A stretch of DNA of 64,000 nucleotides, from NCBI GenBank assembly GCA_035548495.1, contig DASZSV010000026.1, forward strand, positions 4,376-68,375, written 5' to 3'. Of the stretch, positions 1 to 7,854 are shown piece by piece. How positions within the stretch are numbered: position 1 is the stretch's first letter; every line of letters starts with the position of its first letter. Made by a program: the position numbers and the translations under genes. The DNA comes from CAILZL01 sp035548495. GTDB lineage: Bacteria; Pseudomonadota; Gammaproteobacteria; Steroidobacterales; Steroidobacteraceae. A model generated the notes under the pieces. That model saw only the letters and a program-made list of their open reading frames with translations. It was not told where the DNA came from and made no database searches.

Positions 1-308
1 CATTCACTACTGAAGTTGCGCGACCTCTCAGCAGTTAATGCAATGTCTTCGATGGTTGCGCGCTGCGCACCAACCGTGTTGATTTTGTCAAAGAAATGCA
101 TCCAGTTGCTTTTTGTCATGACTGGCCACTCACTCAGTTCCTTTCCACCATATTGACGATAAAAAGGGGAATCTCGTGACACTGCCTTTAGCGATCTGTC
201 TAACCAACGTTGCTGAATGGCTGTTATTTCCGAAACGTTACGAATCGAATCAATTCGGCGTGCACGCCAGTAAGCGCCGAATGTCTGTAGAGATTTTGTG
301 ATTGTCAT
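1..308 (-). CDS. Adenylate-forming enzyme, PaaK/F390-synthetase-like (N-terminal part; runs off the window)
   Basis: Reading the minus strand from an ATG at 308 gives an open frame to the window edge, about 102 residues. It begins MTITKSLQTFGAYWRARR and contains SPFYRQY, WPVMTKSNWMHFF and ALTAERSRNF. These blocks resemble the N-terminus of the F390-synthetase-related/CapK-PaaK branch of adenylate-forming enzymes, which activate a carboxylic acid as an acyl-adenylate; the substrate here is unknown. The ATG overlaps the TGA of the metallo-hydrolase gene (ATGA at 305-308), so it is probably translated from the same mRNA. The ATP-binding core lies outside the window. Family placement is from remembered sequence patterns, moderately confident. 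Confidence 0.72.
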   Translation of the reverse strand, partial: MTITKSLQTFGAYWRARRIDSIRNVSEITAIQQRWLDRSLKAVSRDSPFYRQYGGKELSEWPVMTKSNWMHFFDKINTVGAQRATIEDIALTAERSRNFSSE

Positions 309-1126
309 GGGCGAAGCTCACGACAATGCGATGGAACGAATTTCACATCGGTGCCACGCGAGGCCATTGCATGCAGCATCGAGAGTGTCTTTCGATAGGT
401 TTCGGTATCTCCCAGAAGTGCAGTGGCCCATCGAGGCGGAGGCAGATTTTCCTGTATTGCTCGCGTAGACCAGGCCGCATCGCCGACTAGAAATACCCAT
501 CGCCCATCGCTTCTGAAGCACAACCCGAAATGACCTGCAGCATGTCCAGGCAGAGGAATGGCGATTAATGATCCGTCACTTAATACATCAAACCCATATT
601 CGAATGGAGCGAGTTCATTTACTAAAAGGATCTTTTTGCATGATTCAAAAAAGCAAGCCCTTTCTGCAGTCCTTTTAGGCACCAGTGCTGGTAACAATCC
701 CTTGGTAAGTGCGGAGAATCGTGTTCGTGTATTTAGATCATTAAGTCCCACCGAGCTACACCAGACAACTGCATCGGGAAAATCCGCAAGTCCACCGACA
801 TGATCACCATGGAAATGCGATATGATGATCGTTGTTACGTCAGCTGGACTGATTCCTCGATCATATAACTGAGTAATGACCGCTTGCTTTGGTAAAAACC
901 TCACTGGCGTAACTGTTCGATACAATGCCTCGGGAAAATATCGCGTTGAACGCAGAAATGCTTCGCCGTAACCTGTATCGAAGAGTATCCATCCCTTTTG
1001 TGGGTGATGTATTACTGTCACCAGTGCGGGGAACTCACAAGCAGTCCATGTTCCTCCCTGCAAACTAGACGCTTCTGGATGAAGGCAATGACCTGCTTCT
1101 AACAAAAACCAGCTCAAGTCCGTCAT
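305..1126 (-). CDS. Metallo-beta-lactamase-fold hydrolase
   Basis: 273 residues with the metal-binding signature SHFHGDHVGGL (HxHxDH) near residue 105. Further ligand candidates are GHAAGHFG near residue 195 and PSHCREL at the C-terminus. MBL-fold enzymes of this length are usually zinc or iron hydrolases of esters, lactones or thioesters; the substrate is not evident. I chose the ATG at 1126 because it forms an ATGA overlap with the stop of the upstream SDR gene. An ATG five codons earlier (1141) is also open. It is third in a minus-strand set of condensing enzyme, SDR, MBL and adenylating enzyme, so a role in releasing or hydrolysing an acyl intermediate is plausible inference. Confidence 0.85.
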   Translation of the reverse strand: MTDLSWFLLEAGHCLHPEASSLQGGTWTACEFPALVTVIHHPQKGWILFDTGYGEAFLRSTRYFPEALYRTVTPVRFLPKQAVITQLYDRGISPADVTTIIISHFHGDHVGGLADFPDAVVWCSSVGLNDLNTRTRFSALTKGLLPALVPKRTAERACFFESCKKILLVNELAPFEYGFDVLSDGSLIAIPLPGHAAGHFGLCFRSDGRWVFLVGDAAWSTRAIQENLPPPRWATALLGDTETYRKTLSMLHAMASRGTDVKFVPSHCRELRP

Positions 1127-2100
1127 TGTGATTTCCACCAACGTGCGTAGTACTCCAATCCATCGTCAATTGAAACTCGAGCCGCGTATCCTAGCTCGCG
1201 TTGCGCTTTGGAAATATCTAGCGTCTGTGAAAAACCTAGTAAGCCTATTCCATAGCGAGTGATACGCGGTTCCGGATTGCCGGGCAACATACCTGCAACT
1301 GACTCGATCACCGCTGCGATTCCTAGGCCAACACTCCGAGAGAATGGAATGAATTGAACGTTGCAACCAAGTATCTCGAAAAGCCGCTCAAGCAAGTCAC
1401 GTACAACGACGGGCGTGCCATTACTGATGTTATAAGCATATCCCTCGGCTGACACTGATGCCGATAAAGCAAGTTCAACCGCATCAACAACGTTGTCTAC
1501 ACACGTCACGTCAATTCTTGCCTTCCCTTGATTAGGAAGCGGAAAGTATCCACTTCTGGCAACTGCAAGTAATCTAGGAACAATAGCGCGATCGCCTGTA
1601 CCGAATACAGCACGCGGCCGCAAAGCAATTGGCCCCAATTCACGAGCTTTTAACGCTATGCATTCTGCCAGCCACTTGGTCTCAGCATAGTGCGTTACCC
1701 AGTTCGTTGGTGGTGAAAATTCTTCGCCTATATTTTCTTGGTCCGCAAAGCGGAAATATATACTTGGAGTTGAAAGAAAGATGAATCTGCGAACACTGCC
1801 TGCATCACGCGCAGCGTCGATGAGCCTTTGCGTGGCAACGACATTGTCCTGCAGAAACTGTCGACGTCGTCCCCAAGGAGCCGCGCGCGCTGCACAATGC
1901 ACGACGGCATTACAATTCTCCAATATGCTTGCCAGATTGTGAATTCCCAAATCCAAATTCCTAATGACAATCACGCCATTTTGATCCTCCATATAGTTGT
2001 CACCTCTCGTCGTGGCAACTACTTGATGTCCACGTGCCAGCAAACGTTGGACAACATGTTGACCAATAAAGCCGCTAGCGCCAGTTACGAGTACACGCAT
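1123..2100 (-). CDS. NAD(P)-dependent SDR/epimerase, 3beta-HSD-like
   Basis: 325 residues. The N-terminus MRVLVTGASGFIGQHVV is a Rossmann nucleotide-binding motif (TGxxGxxG), and YAETK near residue 150 is the YxxxK catalytic pair of extended short-chain dehydrogenases. The overall pattern is that of 3beta-hydroxysteroid dehydrogenase/epimerase-like reductases, the group that also contains OleD of olefin biosynthesis. It lies 2 nt after the KAS III gene and overlaps the MBL gene by 4 nt, which suggests co-translation. The likely reaction is reduction or oxidation of a keto/hydroxy group on the product of the neighbouring condensing enzyme. The substrate is inferred only from context. Confidence 0.85.
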   Translation of the reverse strand: MRVLVTGASGFIGQHVVQRLLARGHQVVATTRGDNYMEDQNGVIVIRNLDLGIHNLASILENCNAVVHCAARAAPWGRRRQFLQDNVVATQRLIDAARDAGSVRRFIFLSTPSIYFRFADQENIGEEFSPPTNWVTHYAETKWLAECIALKARELGPIALRPRAVFGTGDRAIVPRLLAVARSGYFPLPNQGKARIDVTCVDNVVDAVELALSASVSAEGYAYNISNGTPVVVRDLLERLFEILGCNVQFIPFSRSVGLGIAAVIESVAGMLPGNPEPRITRYGIGLLGFSQTLDISKAQRELGYAARVSIDDGLEYYARWWKSQ

Positions 2101-2102
2101 GA

Positions 2103-3101
2103 TTAATACCGAAGGACTGCGCCGCCGACCGATAGTCCTGCACCTGTTCCGATCAATACGACGAGGTCACCGCGTTTAATCAAGCCGTGTCGACAAGAGC
2201 GATGGAGGGCGACCGGCAACGATGCGGAGATTTGATTGCCGTGAGTCGCTAGTGTTTTAGCGAATTTATTGGGAGGTAGCCCCAACTGCCGCTGCAAGTG
2301 TTGAATGGCAAGGCCACTGGCTTGATGGGGAATCCAAATGTCTATTTCGCTAATGAGCACACCAGCGCGTGTCATCAACGTATCAAGAAATTCGGGTAGT
2401 ACTTTCGACGCTAGGCGATAGGTGTGTCTACCTTTCATCTCAAAGTAGGTTCCACGAATGAATTTCTCGAGCTCAGTATGCGGATTTATTTTGGTTCCAC
2501 CAGACTGCACCTGACAGTACTCGACCCCTTCACTAAACGTCTGCAAGTGAGTTGCAAGCAAGTCCGAGTTTTTTCGGCGCGCCGCTCCGATGACCACGGC
2601 ACCTGCACCATCACCAAACAAACCGGCAGTTGCGGTGTTATTCCAATCCAGACCCGCAGAAGCGATTTCACTTGCCACAATTAATACGTGACGAAATCTT
2701 CCAATCGCTATTGAAGCGGAGATGACATCAAGGGCGACTATGAAGCCAAGACACGTTGCATTGATGTCAAATGCAGCAACGCCAGTTGCAGACAAGCCCA
2801 GCGCGCGATGAATGAATGCAGCCGTACAGGGAATTGCTTGAGCAGGTACGCTACCAACAGCCACTATTGCGTCGATGTCCGTCGCCAGGAGTCCAGCATC
2901 TGTCAACGCCTCTTGAGCTGCCTGCACAGCCATAAAAACAACATCCTCATTGTCACCGGCGAATGCACGAGATTCCACGCCAGTTTGCTCGAAAGTCCAC
3001 CCCGCCGGCATTGACCATCGCTGATCGAACTCAATCGACGATACCCGCCGTGACGGCACGAATTCACCAGTACCTAATATTTGTAGATCCACGTTGGCCA
3101 C
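2103..3101 (-). CDS. 3-oxoacyl-ACP synthase III-like condensing enzyme
   Basis: Thiolase-fold condensing enzyme, 332 residues. The Cys-His-Asn triad is visible: Cys117 in INATCLGF, His259 in WIPHQAS and Asn289 in THGNQISAS. This supports decarboxylative or head-to-head Claisen condensation of acyl thioesters. The frame is open to an ATG at 3122, but AGGAGG lies 4 nt before a GTG at 3101, and that start gives the usual N-terminus VANVDLQILGTGEFVP; I prefer 3101. It is first in the minus-strand operon and divergent from the XRE regulator. As it is linked to an SDR and an adenylating enzyme, it is more likely secondary metabolism or special lipids than the housekeeping FabH. Confidence 0.86.
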   Translation of the reverse strand: MANVDLQILGTGEFVPSRRVSSIEFDQRWSMPAGWTFEQTGVESRAFAGDNEDVVFMAVQAAQEALTDAGLLATDIDAIVAVGSVPAQAIPCTAAFIHRALGLSATGVAAFDINATCLGFIVALDVISASIAIGRFRHVLIVASEIASAGLDWNNTATAGLFGDGAGAVVIGAARRKNSDLLATHLQTFSEGVEYCQVQSGGTKINPHTELEKFIRGTYFEMKGRHTYRLASKVLPEFLDTLMTRAGVLISEIDIWIPHQASGLAIQHLQRQLGLPPNKFAKTLATHGNQISASLPVALHRSCRHGLIKRGDLVVLIGTGAGLSVGGAVLRY

Positions 3102-3202
3102 TATCCCTCCTAACGGCATCAATGTTGTCTAATGGTAGCCTGCATTGAGTACCTTATTGTTAGCAAGCACCTAGTGTAGCAATGACACCGTGTGAATTGT
3201 AC

Positions 3203-3221
3203 GGTATCGTCTGGTTATACC
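3203..3221. promoter_or_regulatory. Inverted repeat between KAS III operon and XRE gene
   Basis: GGTAT at 3203-3207 and ATACC at 3217-3221 form an inverted repeat with a 9-nt spacer, placed 14 nt before the XRE start codon and about 100 nt upstream of the divergent operon. It could be the operator through which the regulator controls itself and the operon. Only ten bases pair, so chance cannot be excluded. Confidence 0.3.
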
Positions 3222-3234
3222 ACTCGAGGGCAAC

Positions 3235-3969
3235 ATGACCAATTCAGCTATTCTCGTTCGGGGCATCAAGGCACGGCTAAAAGTCCAGGGCATCTCCTAT
3301 ACGGAGCTCGCCACACTAATTGGTGTCAGTGTTCCTACCGTGAAACGCGATCTCTCCCGCGGCAAATTTTCACTGGAGCGACTGGACCAGATATGTGAGG
3401 TTTTGGGAGTAGGCGTTGCCGATTTGGTTATTCCGGACGAACCTGTAGCATTGACTATGCTCACGAACGCTCAAGAACAAGCTCTTGTAGCTGAACCAAA
3501 ACTGCTACTTCTTACGTACTTGGTTGTGAATGACTGGAAATTCGATCAGATAGTCAATGCTTTTAATTTGAATGCTAGCCAACTCATTCATTTCTTACTG
3601 AAACTTGATAAGTTAAGGATTGTTGACTTCAAACCTCCGTCTCGCATCCGTAAGCTAACGGCAAGAAACTTCACGTGGCGCAAAGAAGGTCCAGTGCATC
3701 GCTATTTTGTTGACCGCGTTGTGCCAGAGTTCTTTGACGCATCCTTTGAAAAAGAAGGTGACGAGTTTCAATTCATGGGAGGAACTCTATCCAAATCATC
3801 TCTATTGCGGATGCAGGCGTCTTTAATACGGTTAGCCTCCGAATTTGAACAATTCGCGCGGCATGATGCAAAACTCCCTCTTGAACAACGACATGGATGC
3901 ACCGCGATACTTGCTTTGCGATCATGGGAATTCTCTGAGTTCTCCCGGTTGCGCAGAAAGGGTCGTTAG
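3235..3969 (+). CDS. XRE-family HTH transcriptional regulator
   Basis: 244 residues. Residues about 8-62 form a Cro/CI-type helix-turn-helix (YTELATLIGVSVPTVKRDLS), so DNA binding is likely. The remaining 180 residues have no motif I recognise, and may sense a ligand or mediate oligomerisation. The ATG at 3235 is preceded by GAGGG 4 nt upstream. It is divergent from the KAS III/SDR/MBL/adenylation operon across about 130 nt, a typical position for a local regulator. Base composition is a little more AT-rich than that of the genes further right. Confidence 0.82.
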   Translation: MTNSAILVRGIKARLKVQGISYTELATLIGVSVPTVKRDLSRGKFSLERLDQICEVLGVGVADLVIPDEPVALTMLTNAQEQALVAEPKLLLLTYLVVNDWKFDQIVNAFNLNASQLIHFLLKLDKLRIVDFKPPSRIRKLTARNFTWRKEGPVHRYFVDRVVPEFFDASFEKEGDEFQFMGGTLSKSSLLRMQASLIRLASEFEQFARHDAKLPLEQRHGCTAILALRSWEFSEFSRLRRKGR

Positions 3970-4483
3970 GTCATCAATGGCTTTTGTTGACGATGATCGG
4001 TCACTCGCTCCAATGTTCTTCGCACTAAAACCGAAAGCAGGAAAACATCGCTCTCAGGGAGAAAGAAGACGCTTCGACGACCGGTTTCGGAAAACTTGAG
4101 AAGCAACATTTTCTTCCGCTCTTGGCCGAACTGACCCGGTCATCCTGATATGTGGTGCAATCTCGGGGAATCGGACCAACTTACGCATTGGTCGCTACTG
4201 AGTTGATCAATTCGTCTACCAATCCTCACGAGCATCAAGCGCGAATTGAAGTAGTTTCTTAATCCTTCCACACAAAATCATATCTCTGGGCGATGTGTAC
4301 CCAAATTGCGGATTAGGGGACGTAAACCATAAGGCTACTTTCCGATCTTTCATGTTGCATTTCAGGACGCTGAGCTCTGCCTCAACTGAAGACTTTCATT
4401 ACTCTTTTGCCGGTTGCACACATGTGCTTCCCTCGGCTTAAGTCTCTTTACTTTGCTCCATCAAGCACCGCAGAACCTCATCT
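3970..4483. other. Non-coding stretch, 514 nt
   Basis: No open frame here reads like a protein. The two plus-strand frames that enter it (to 4099 and from 4407) overlap real genes in other frames and have no recognisable content. I see no strong hairpin with a U-tract and no tRNA. The boundary between the XRE gene and the convergent membrane-protein gene lies here. Confidence 0.5.
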
Positions 4484-5290
4484 TCAAAGCGATGCACCAA
4501 GCATAAAGCGCTCACCGTCCTTCGGTGGAAATGCCGCCACGCTGTCACCGACCATCCATACTGCGGCAGCAAGAACAAAAGTAATGACCTCGGCACCCCA
4601 CATGAAGTGGACATTTGGCTTGGTAGCCAACTTTGTACCCCAGGTTTCAACCAATGCCGTGCCCCAGCCTAAAACTCCAAAGGCCAGATACATAAGGGCC
4701 GCCATACGCGCGGCAGCAAGTGCGCATATTCCCGACAGGAGCGCTATGGCCACCATTAAGTGCGCAACCCCGGTTGCGGCATTCCAGAAAGCGCCGCCAA
4801 AGGGCATCCAGTGCGGCACAAAGTTAGCGCTCCGGCTGAATGTCACGAAGTGAACCACCATGAATGAAATTGAACAGATGCCGAACCAGAGACGCGATGC
4901 AATTGCAAGCCGGACGACTGCGTCGGTCTTTTGTTTCGCAAGGCTGGTGAACAAAGCCAGGAAGCCAGCGGTTATCGACGATATTTCAGCGAAACAACCC
5001 CAATTGGGATCGTACACCAGGGGCGCGTTAACAATTGCTTTCACCCAAAATACAGAAAAAGCAATGAAAATGAACGCCAAGACAAGGCTCGCGAGTTGAG
5101 AAGTGCGTCGCCAGAACAAGCCCGCGCCGGCCACCATCAATAGCGCGCCGGTGAAATAGGCGATCCATTCTCTTGCTGTTCCAGACAGCGTGACATTCAC
5201 CCAGGGGGTAACAAAATCATCCCAAGCGATAATGAAAGCGCCCATGAAAAGGGTTGCGGTTCCGGCCACTTGTCTGCCGACATTGTTCAT
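4484..5290 (-). CDS. Multi-pass membrane protein, DoxX-like
   Basis: 268 residues with about seven hydrophobic segments: FMGAFIIAWDDF, GALLMVAGAGLFW, LVLAFIFIAFSVFW, SITAGFLALF, FMVVHFV, VAHLMVAIALLSGICA and ITFVLAAAVWMV. The pattern resembles DoxX-type or uncharacterised inner-membrane proteins; no catalytic motif is visible. The start at 5290 has AGGAAG 5 nt upstream. A palindrome that could bind a TetR repressor lies immediately upstream (5314-5331). It follows a second membrane-protein gene on the same strand, so the two may be co-expressed. Function unknown. Confidence 0.6.
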   Translation of the reverse strand: MNNVGRQVAGTATLFMGAFIIAWDDFVTPWVNVTLSGTAREWIAYFTGALLMVAGAGLFWRRTSQLASLVLAFIFIAFSVFWVKAIVNAPLVYDPNWGCFAEISSITAGFLALFTSLAKQKTDAVVRLAIASRLWFGICSISFMVVHFVTFSRSANFVPHWMPFGGAFWNAATGVAHLMVAIALLSGICALAAARMAALMYLAFGVLGWGTALVETWGTKLATKPNVHFMWGAEVITFVLAAAVWMVGDSVAAFPPKDGERFMLGASL

Positions 5291-5313
5291 ATCATCTTCC
5301 TGTGCAGGTTGGT

Positions 5314-5331
5314 CGAACGAGTGTTCGTTCG
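5314..5331. promoter_or_regulatory. TetR-type palindrome upstream of membrane-protein gene
   Basis: CGAACGA at 5314-5320 and TCGTTCG at 5325-5331 are perfect inverted repeats around a 4-nt centre. Half-sites of this form (GAACG/CGTTC) are typical of TetR-family operators. The palindrome sits 24 nt before the start codon at 5290, where it would overlap the promoter or leader. No TetR gene is present in the window. Confidence 0.5.
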
Positions 5332-5371
5332 TGAGGCTTTTTCACAAGTTACTTGGACTCAACAACGCATT

Positions 5372-5860
5372 TCAGTTGACTGCGTTCTGGCTTAACACAC
5401 TCTTCGTCACATCACGCAAACCAAATCTGGTGATGTGGGCGATTGGAACTCCAACATAGAAAATGTGGGCCAGCAGGCCACTGACGATATTCCAGCCTGT
5501 GGGTAGCTTCCAGCCGCCAACTGCCGACAGAGGAACTGCGATATACACCATCACTATCCAGGTGATGACGCCATAAATGCCGCCGGTCAACCATGCATGC
5601 GTTGTCAGAACGTTCTTCTTCATTGCGGCGTACATGAAGACTGCGGCCATGATGGTGGTAAGCGCAAAGTGAATCAGCAAACCGAGCCAGGCCATGCCAA
5701 TGCCGCCCTGCATCGCTGCTGGGCCAACAAGACCACTGGCGACATACTTCAATATTCCTTCTACTGTGGCGCCCTGCGAGGTATAGCTGGCAAATGCCGA
5801 CAAGATATCCAGTGTGCCCGCGGTTACACCGCCAAGAATGATGGTGGAAAGTTTTGTCAT
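5372..5860 (-). CDS. Small four-TM membrane protein of unknown function
   Basis: 162 residues with four predicted membrane segments: an N-terminal glycine-rich helix, MAWLGLLIHFALTTIMAAV, GIYGVITWIVMVYIAV and IVSGLLAHIFYVGV. The layout resembles DUF1440/YagU-like membrane proteins, but I cannot assign it firmly. GAGGA lies 7 nt before the ATG at 5860. It sits between a MocR regulator upstream and the DoxX-like gene downstream, all on the minus strand, so it may be part of that regulator's target unit. No enzyme motif seen. Confidence 0.65.
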   Translation of the reverse strand: MTKLSTIILGGVTAGTLDILSAFASYTSQGATVEGILKYVASGLVGPAAMQGGIGMAWLGLLIHFALTTIMAAVFMYAAMKKNVLTTHAWLTGGIYGVITWIVMVYIAVPLSAVGGWKLPTGWNIVSGLLAHIFYVGVPIAHITRFGLRDVTKSVLSQNAVN

Positions 5861-5996
5861 TTTAAATTCCTCGGTGGTATTTCCACAGCTTTAATGATGC
5901 AGATCAAGTGCCACATGATTGCTGAATAACGATACCACCGGAAATTGTCATGATGTTTCCGGCAGTAAGTCGATTACTTTTTGGATTGTTATGGCG

Positions 5997-7415
5997 CTAC
6001 AAACACTGAGCAAGCCTGCGGACGGCTGTACGAATCTCCGCCGCAGTCATGGATGCATAACCCAGCAGCAGGCCCGGGTACGGTGGTGATGTCTTGTAAC
6101 TGAAAGCGATGGATTGCACAGCCACTTGGCGGTTGGCCGCTTCCCTTATCAGCGCGTCAAGCTCGGTGGGCTTAAGTGCCGGGAACCACAGCACCAGATG
6201 CATGCCGCTGTCATGCGGGCCGATTCTCACTGCATCTTTGAATGTGCGCTGCAGTTCATGAACAAGCACTTTGCGTCTGACCATGACTTCCTGAATTGAT
6301 GCACGCAGTTGTTTTTCATACAGTCCGCTTTGCATGAACGTGGCCAGTGCCGCTTGCTCCGATACTGGAGAACCGAGGTCATCCAGCAATTTGGCCTTTG
6401 CCAAATCAGTCCTGATTCGTTTTGGGCAGATCATGTATCCGAGCCGCAATGAGGGGAACAGGGATTTGGAAAAACTGCCGATGTAGATGACACTGTCGTT
6501 CATGTCCATTGAATAAAGACTGCGATACAGTTCGCGGCCACCGTGAAACTCCGAGTCGTAGTTGTCTTCCAGAATCCATGCCTTGTTTTCCCGCGCCCAC
6601 GACAATAATTCCAGGCGGCGTTGCATGGACATTTCCACACCCGAAGGAAATTGATGAGCGGGCGTAACCAGTGCCATGCGCGCTGAGCAATTCGGTATCT
6701 CCGCAACGCAAAGGCCATCCTGATCCGTTCTGACATGAGTGACGTCTGCGCCATGTGCAATCAGTGCGTGAACCGCCAGCTCGTAATATGGATCTTCAAC
6801 AATGACGGCGTCGCCTTCATTCAGCAACACGCGCGCTGCAAGCGCAATGGCCTGCTGCGTTCCCGAAACAATCAGCACATCGTCCGCGCTGCAATGCACT
6901 CCACGACGGCGCGTCAGATAATCCGCGACAGCAGCGCGCAGCGCCGGATGTCCGGTGACTGCTCCATAGTCTGGTGCGGTGCGTTTTGCAGCCGTTGCCA
7001 GCTTTCGCGCCCAGGACAAATAAACACGCGTGTTCACCAGTGGTGCACCGTATTGAAACGAGTAACGCAGCCCCTGCGTCGTGCCGACGAGTGACAGCGC
7101 TGGCAGTGCACTGGCTCGTTGCGCGAAGCGTGACAGCATTGCGACTGATGTATCGCCGGCAGCACTCGGGCGATTGTCGTTCACAGGCGAGGCAACCACC
7201 GTGCCCACACCTGCGATGGGTTGCACCAATCCTTCAGTGGCCAATATGTCGTAAGCATCCACTACTGAACGTCGCGACACTTTCAGAATCGTTGCCAGCA
7301 CACGGCTTGAAGGCAATTTCATTCCAGTACGGAAAGACCCGTCGAGAATATGAGCTTTTATTGACCGGGCGATTTGTTCATACAGAACGCCTTGTCCATC
7401 AAGCAACAAAATCAT
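5997..7415 (-). CDS. MocR/PdxR-family transcriptional regulator (GntR wHTH plus aminotransferase domain)
   Basis: 472 residues. Residues about 8-75 are a GntR-type winged helix (LPSSRVLATILKVSRRSVVDAYD). From about residue 110 on there is a fold-type I aminotransferase domain with the PLP lysine at Lys317 in GSFSKSLFPSLRLGY. MocR proteins sense PLP, amino acids or GABA-like ligands through this domain and usually bind direct repeats near their own promoter. Such a direct repeat is present at 7468-7512. The next genes downstream on the same strand encode two membrane proteins, which may or may not be targets. Confidence 0.92.
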   Translation of the reverse strand: MILLLDGQGVLYEQIARSIKAHILDGSFRTGMKLPSSRVLATILKVSRRSVVDAYDILATEGLVQPIAGVGTVVASPVNDNRPSAAGDTSVAMLSRFAQRASALPALSLVGTTQGLRYSFQYGAPLVNTRVYLSWARKLATAAKRTAPDYGAVTGHPALRAAVADYLTRRRGVHCSADDVLIVSGTQQAIALAARVLLNEGDAVIVEDPYYELAVHALIAHGADVTHVRTDQDGLCVAEIPNCSARMALVTPAHQFPSGVEMSMQRRLELLSWARENKAWILEDNYDSEFHGGRELYRSLYSMDMNDSVIYIGSFSKSLFPSLRLGYMICPKRIRTDLAKAKLLDDLGSPVSEQAALATFMQSGLYEKQLRASIQEVMVRRKVLVHELQRTFKDAVRIGPHDSGMHLVLWFPALKPTELDALIREAANRQVAVQSIAFSYKTSPPYPGLLLGYASMTAAEIRTAVRRLAQCL

Positions 7416-7467
7416 GTGGTGCGATTCCTGTGGTTGATCATGTAATCACGGAATTTGATGATGGCTG

Positions 7468-7512
7468 ACCTGGTAACCGCATGTCGTGTGTTGTTTATAC
7501 CTGGTTATCGCA
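7468..7512. promoter_or_regulatory. Direct repeat upstream of mocR-type gene, candidate operator
   Basis: ACCTGGTAACCGCA at 7468-7481 and ACCTGGTTATCGCA at 7499-7512 are direct repeats (12 of 14 identical) with starts exactly 31 bp apart, about three helical turns. They lie 53-97 nt upstream of the MocR start. A further partial inverted half (TGCGGTAA) follows at about 7517. MocR-family dimers are known to bind spaced direct repeats, so autoregulation is likely. Confidence 0.55.
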
Positions 7513-7792
7513 GTGCTGCGGTAATGCAATTGGAACAAGTGTTGCGCTACGGACAGGCGCCGCGGCGGAAAGTTCTAATGCGCCTGTGAAGTGTCTGCCG
7601 TGCCCGGCAGCCTAAATCTATTCACACAACGTTCCTGTGCTCTGGTAGCGCATAACCTGCCTTGGCTCGCGCGGATTTTTGGAAGCTCGCAAATCGGCAT
7701 GCCTCATCACGGACAATGGCAGCGAGTAATCTGGTGTGAGAAGTTCAGGCCGGTCTCAATTTCAATGACTCAAGTTAATTTTGCGTGTCAAC

Positions 7793-7826
7793 AAAAAAGA
7801 GGGTCGCCTCGATGAGACGACCCTCT
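7793..7826 (-). terminator. Rho-independent terminator of the TonB receptor gene
   Basis: AGAGGGTCG at 7798-7806 pairs with CGACCCTCT at 7818-7826. Inner CTC/GAG pairing extends the stem. Read on the minus strand the stem is followed by a run of six T (7793-7798). It ends the transcript of the receptor gene 29 nt after its stop codon. Confidence 0.88.
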
Positions 7827-7854
7827 CTGCATTGCCGGCTTGGGCTGACGTTTA

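Larger units (their letters stand above)
7416..7854. other. Intergenic stretch, 439 nt
   Basis: Holds the direct repeat described at 7468-7512 and the minus-strand terminator at 7793-7826. A 74-codon plus-strand frame (7591-7815) runs into the terminator and shows no protein-like composition; I do not call it. Confidence 0.6.

Noticed and set aside
4407..4853. 148-codon plus-strand frame
   Set aside because: Antisense to the membrane-protein gene and no recognisable content.
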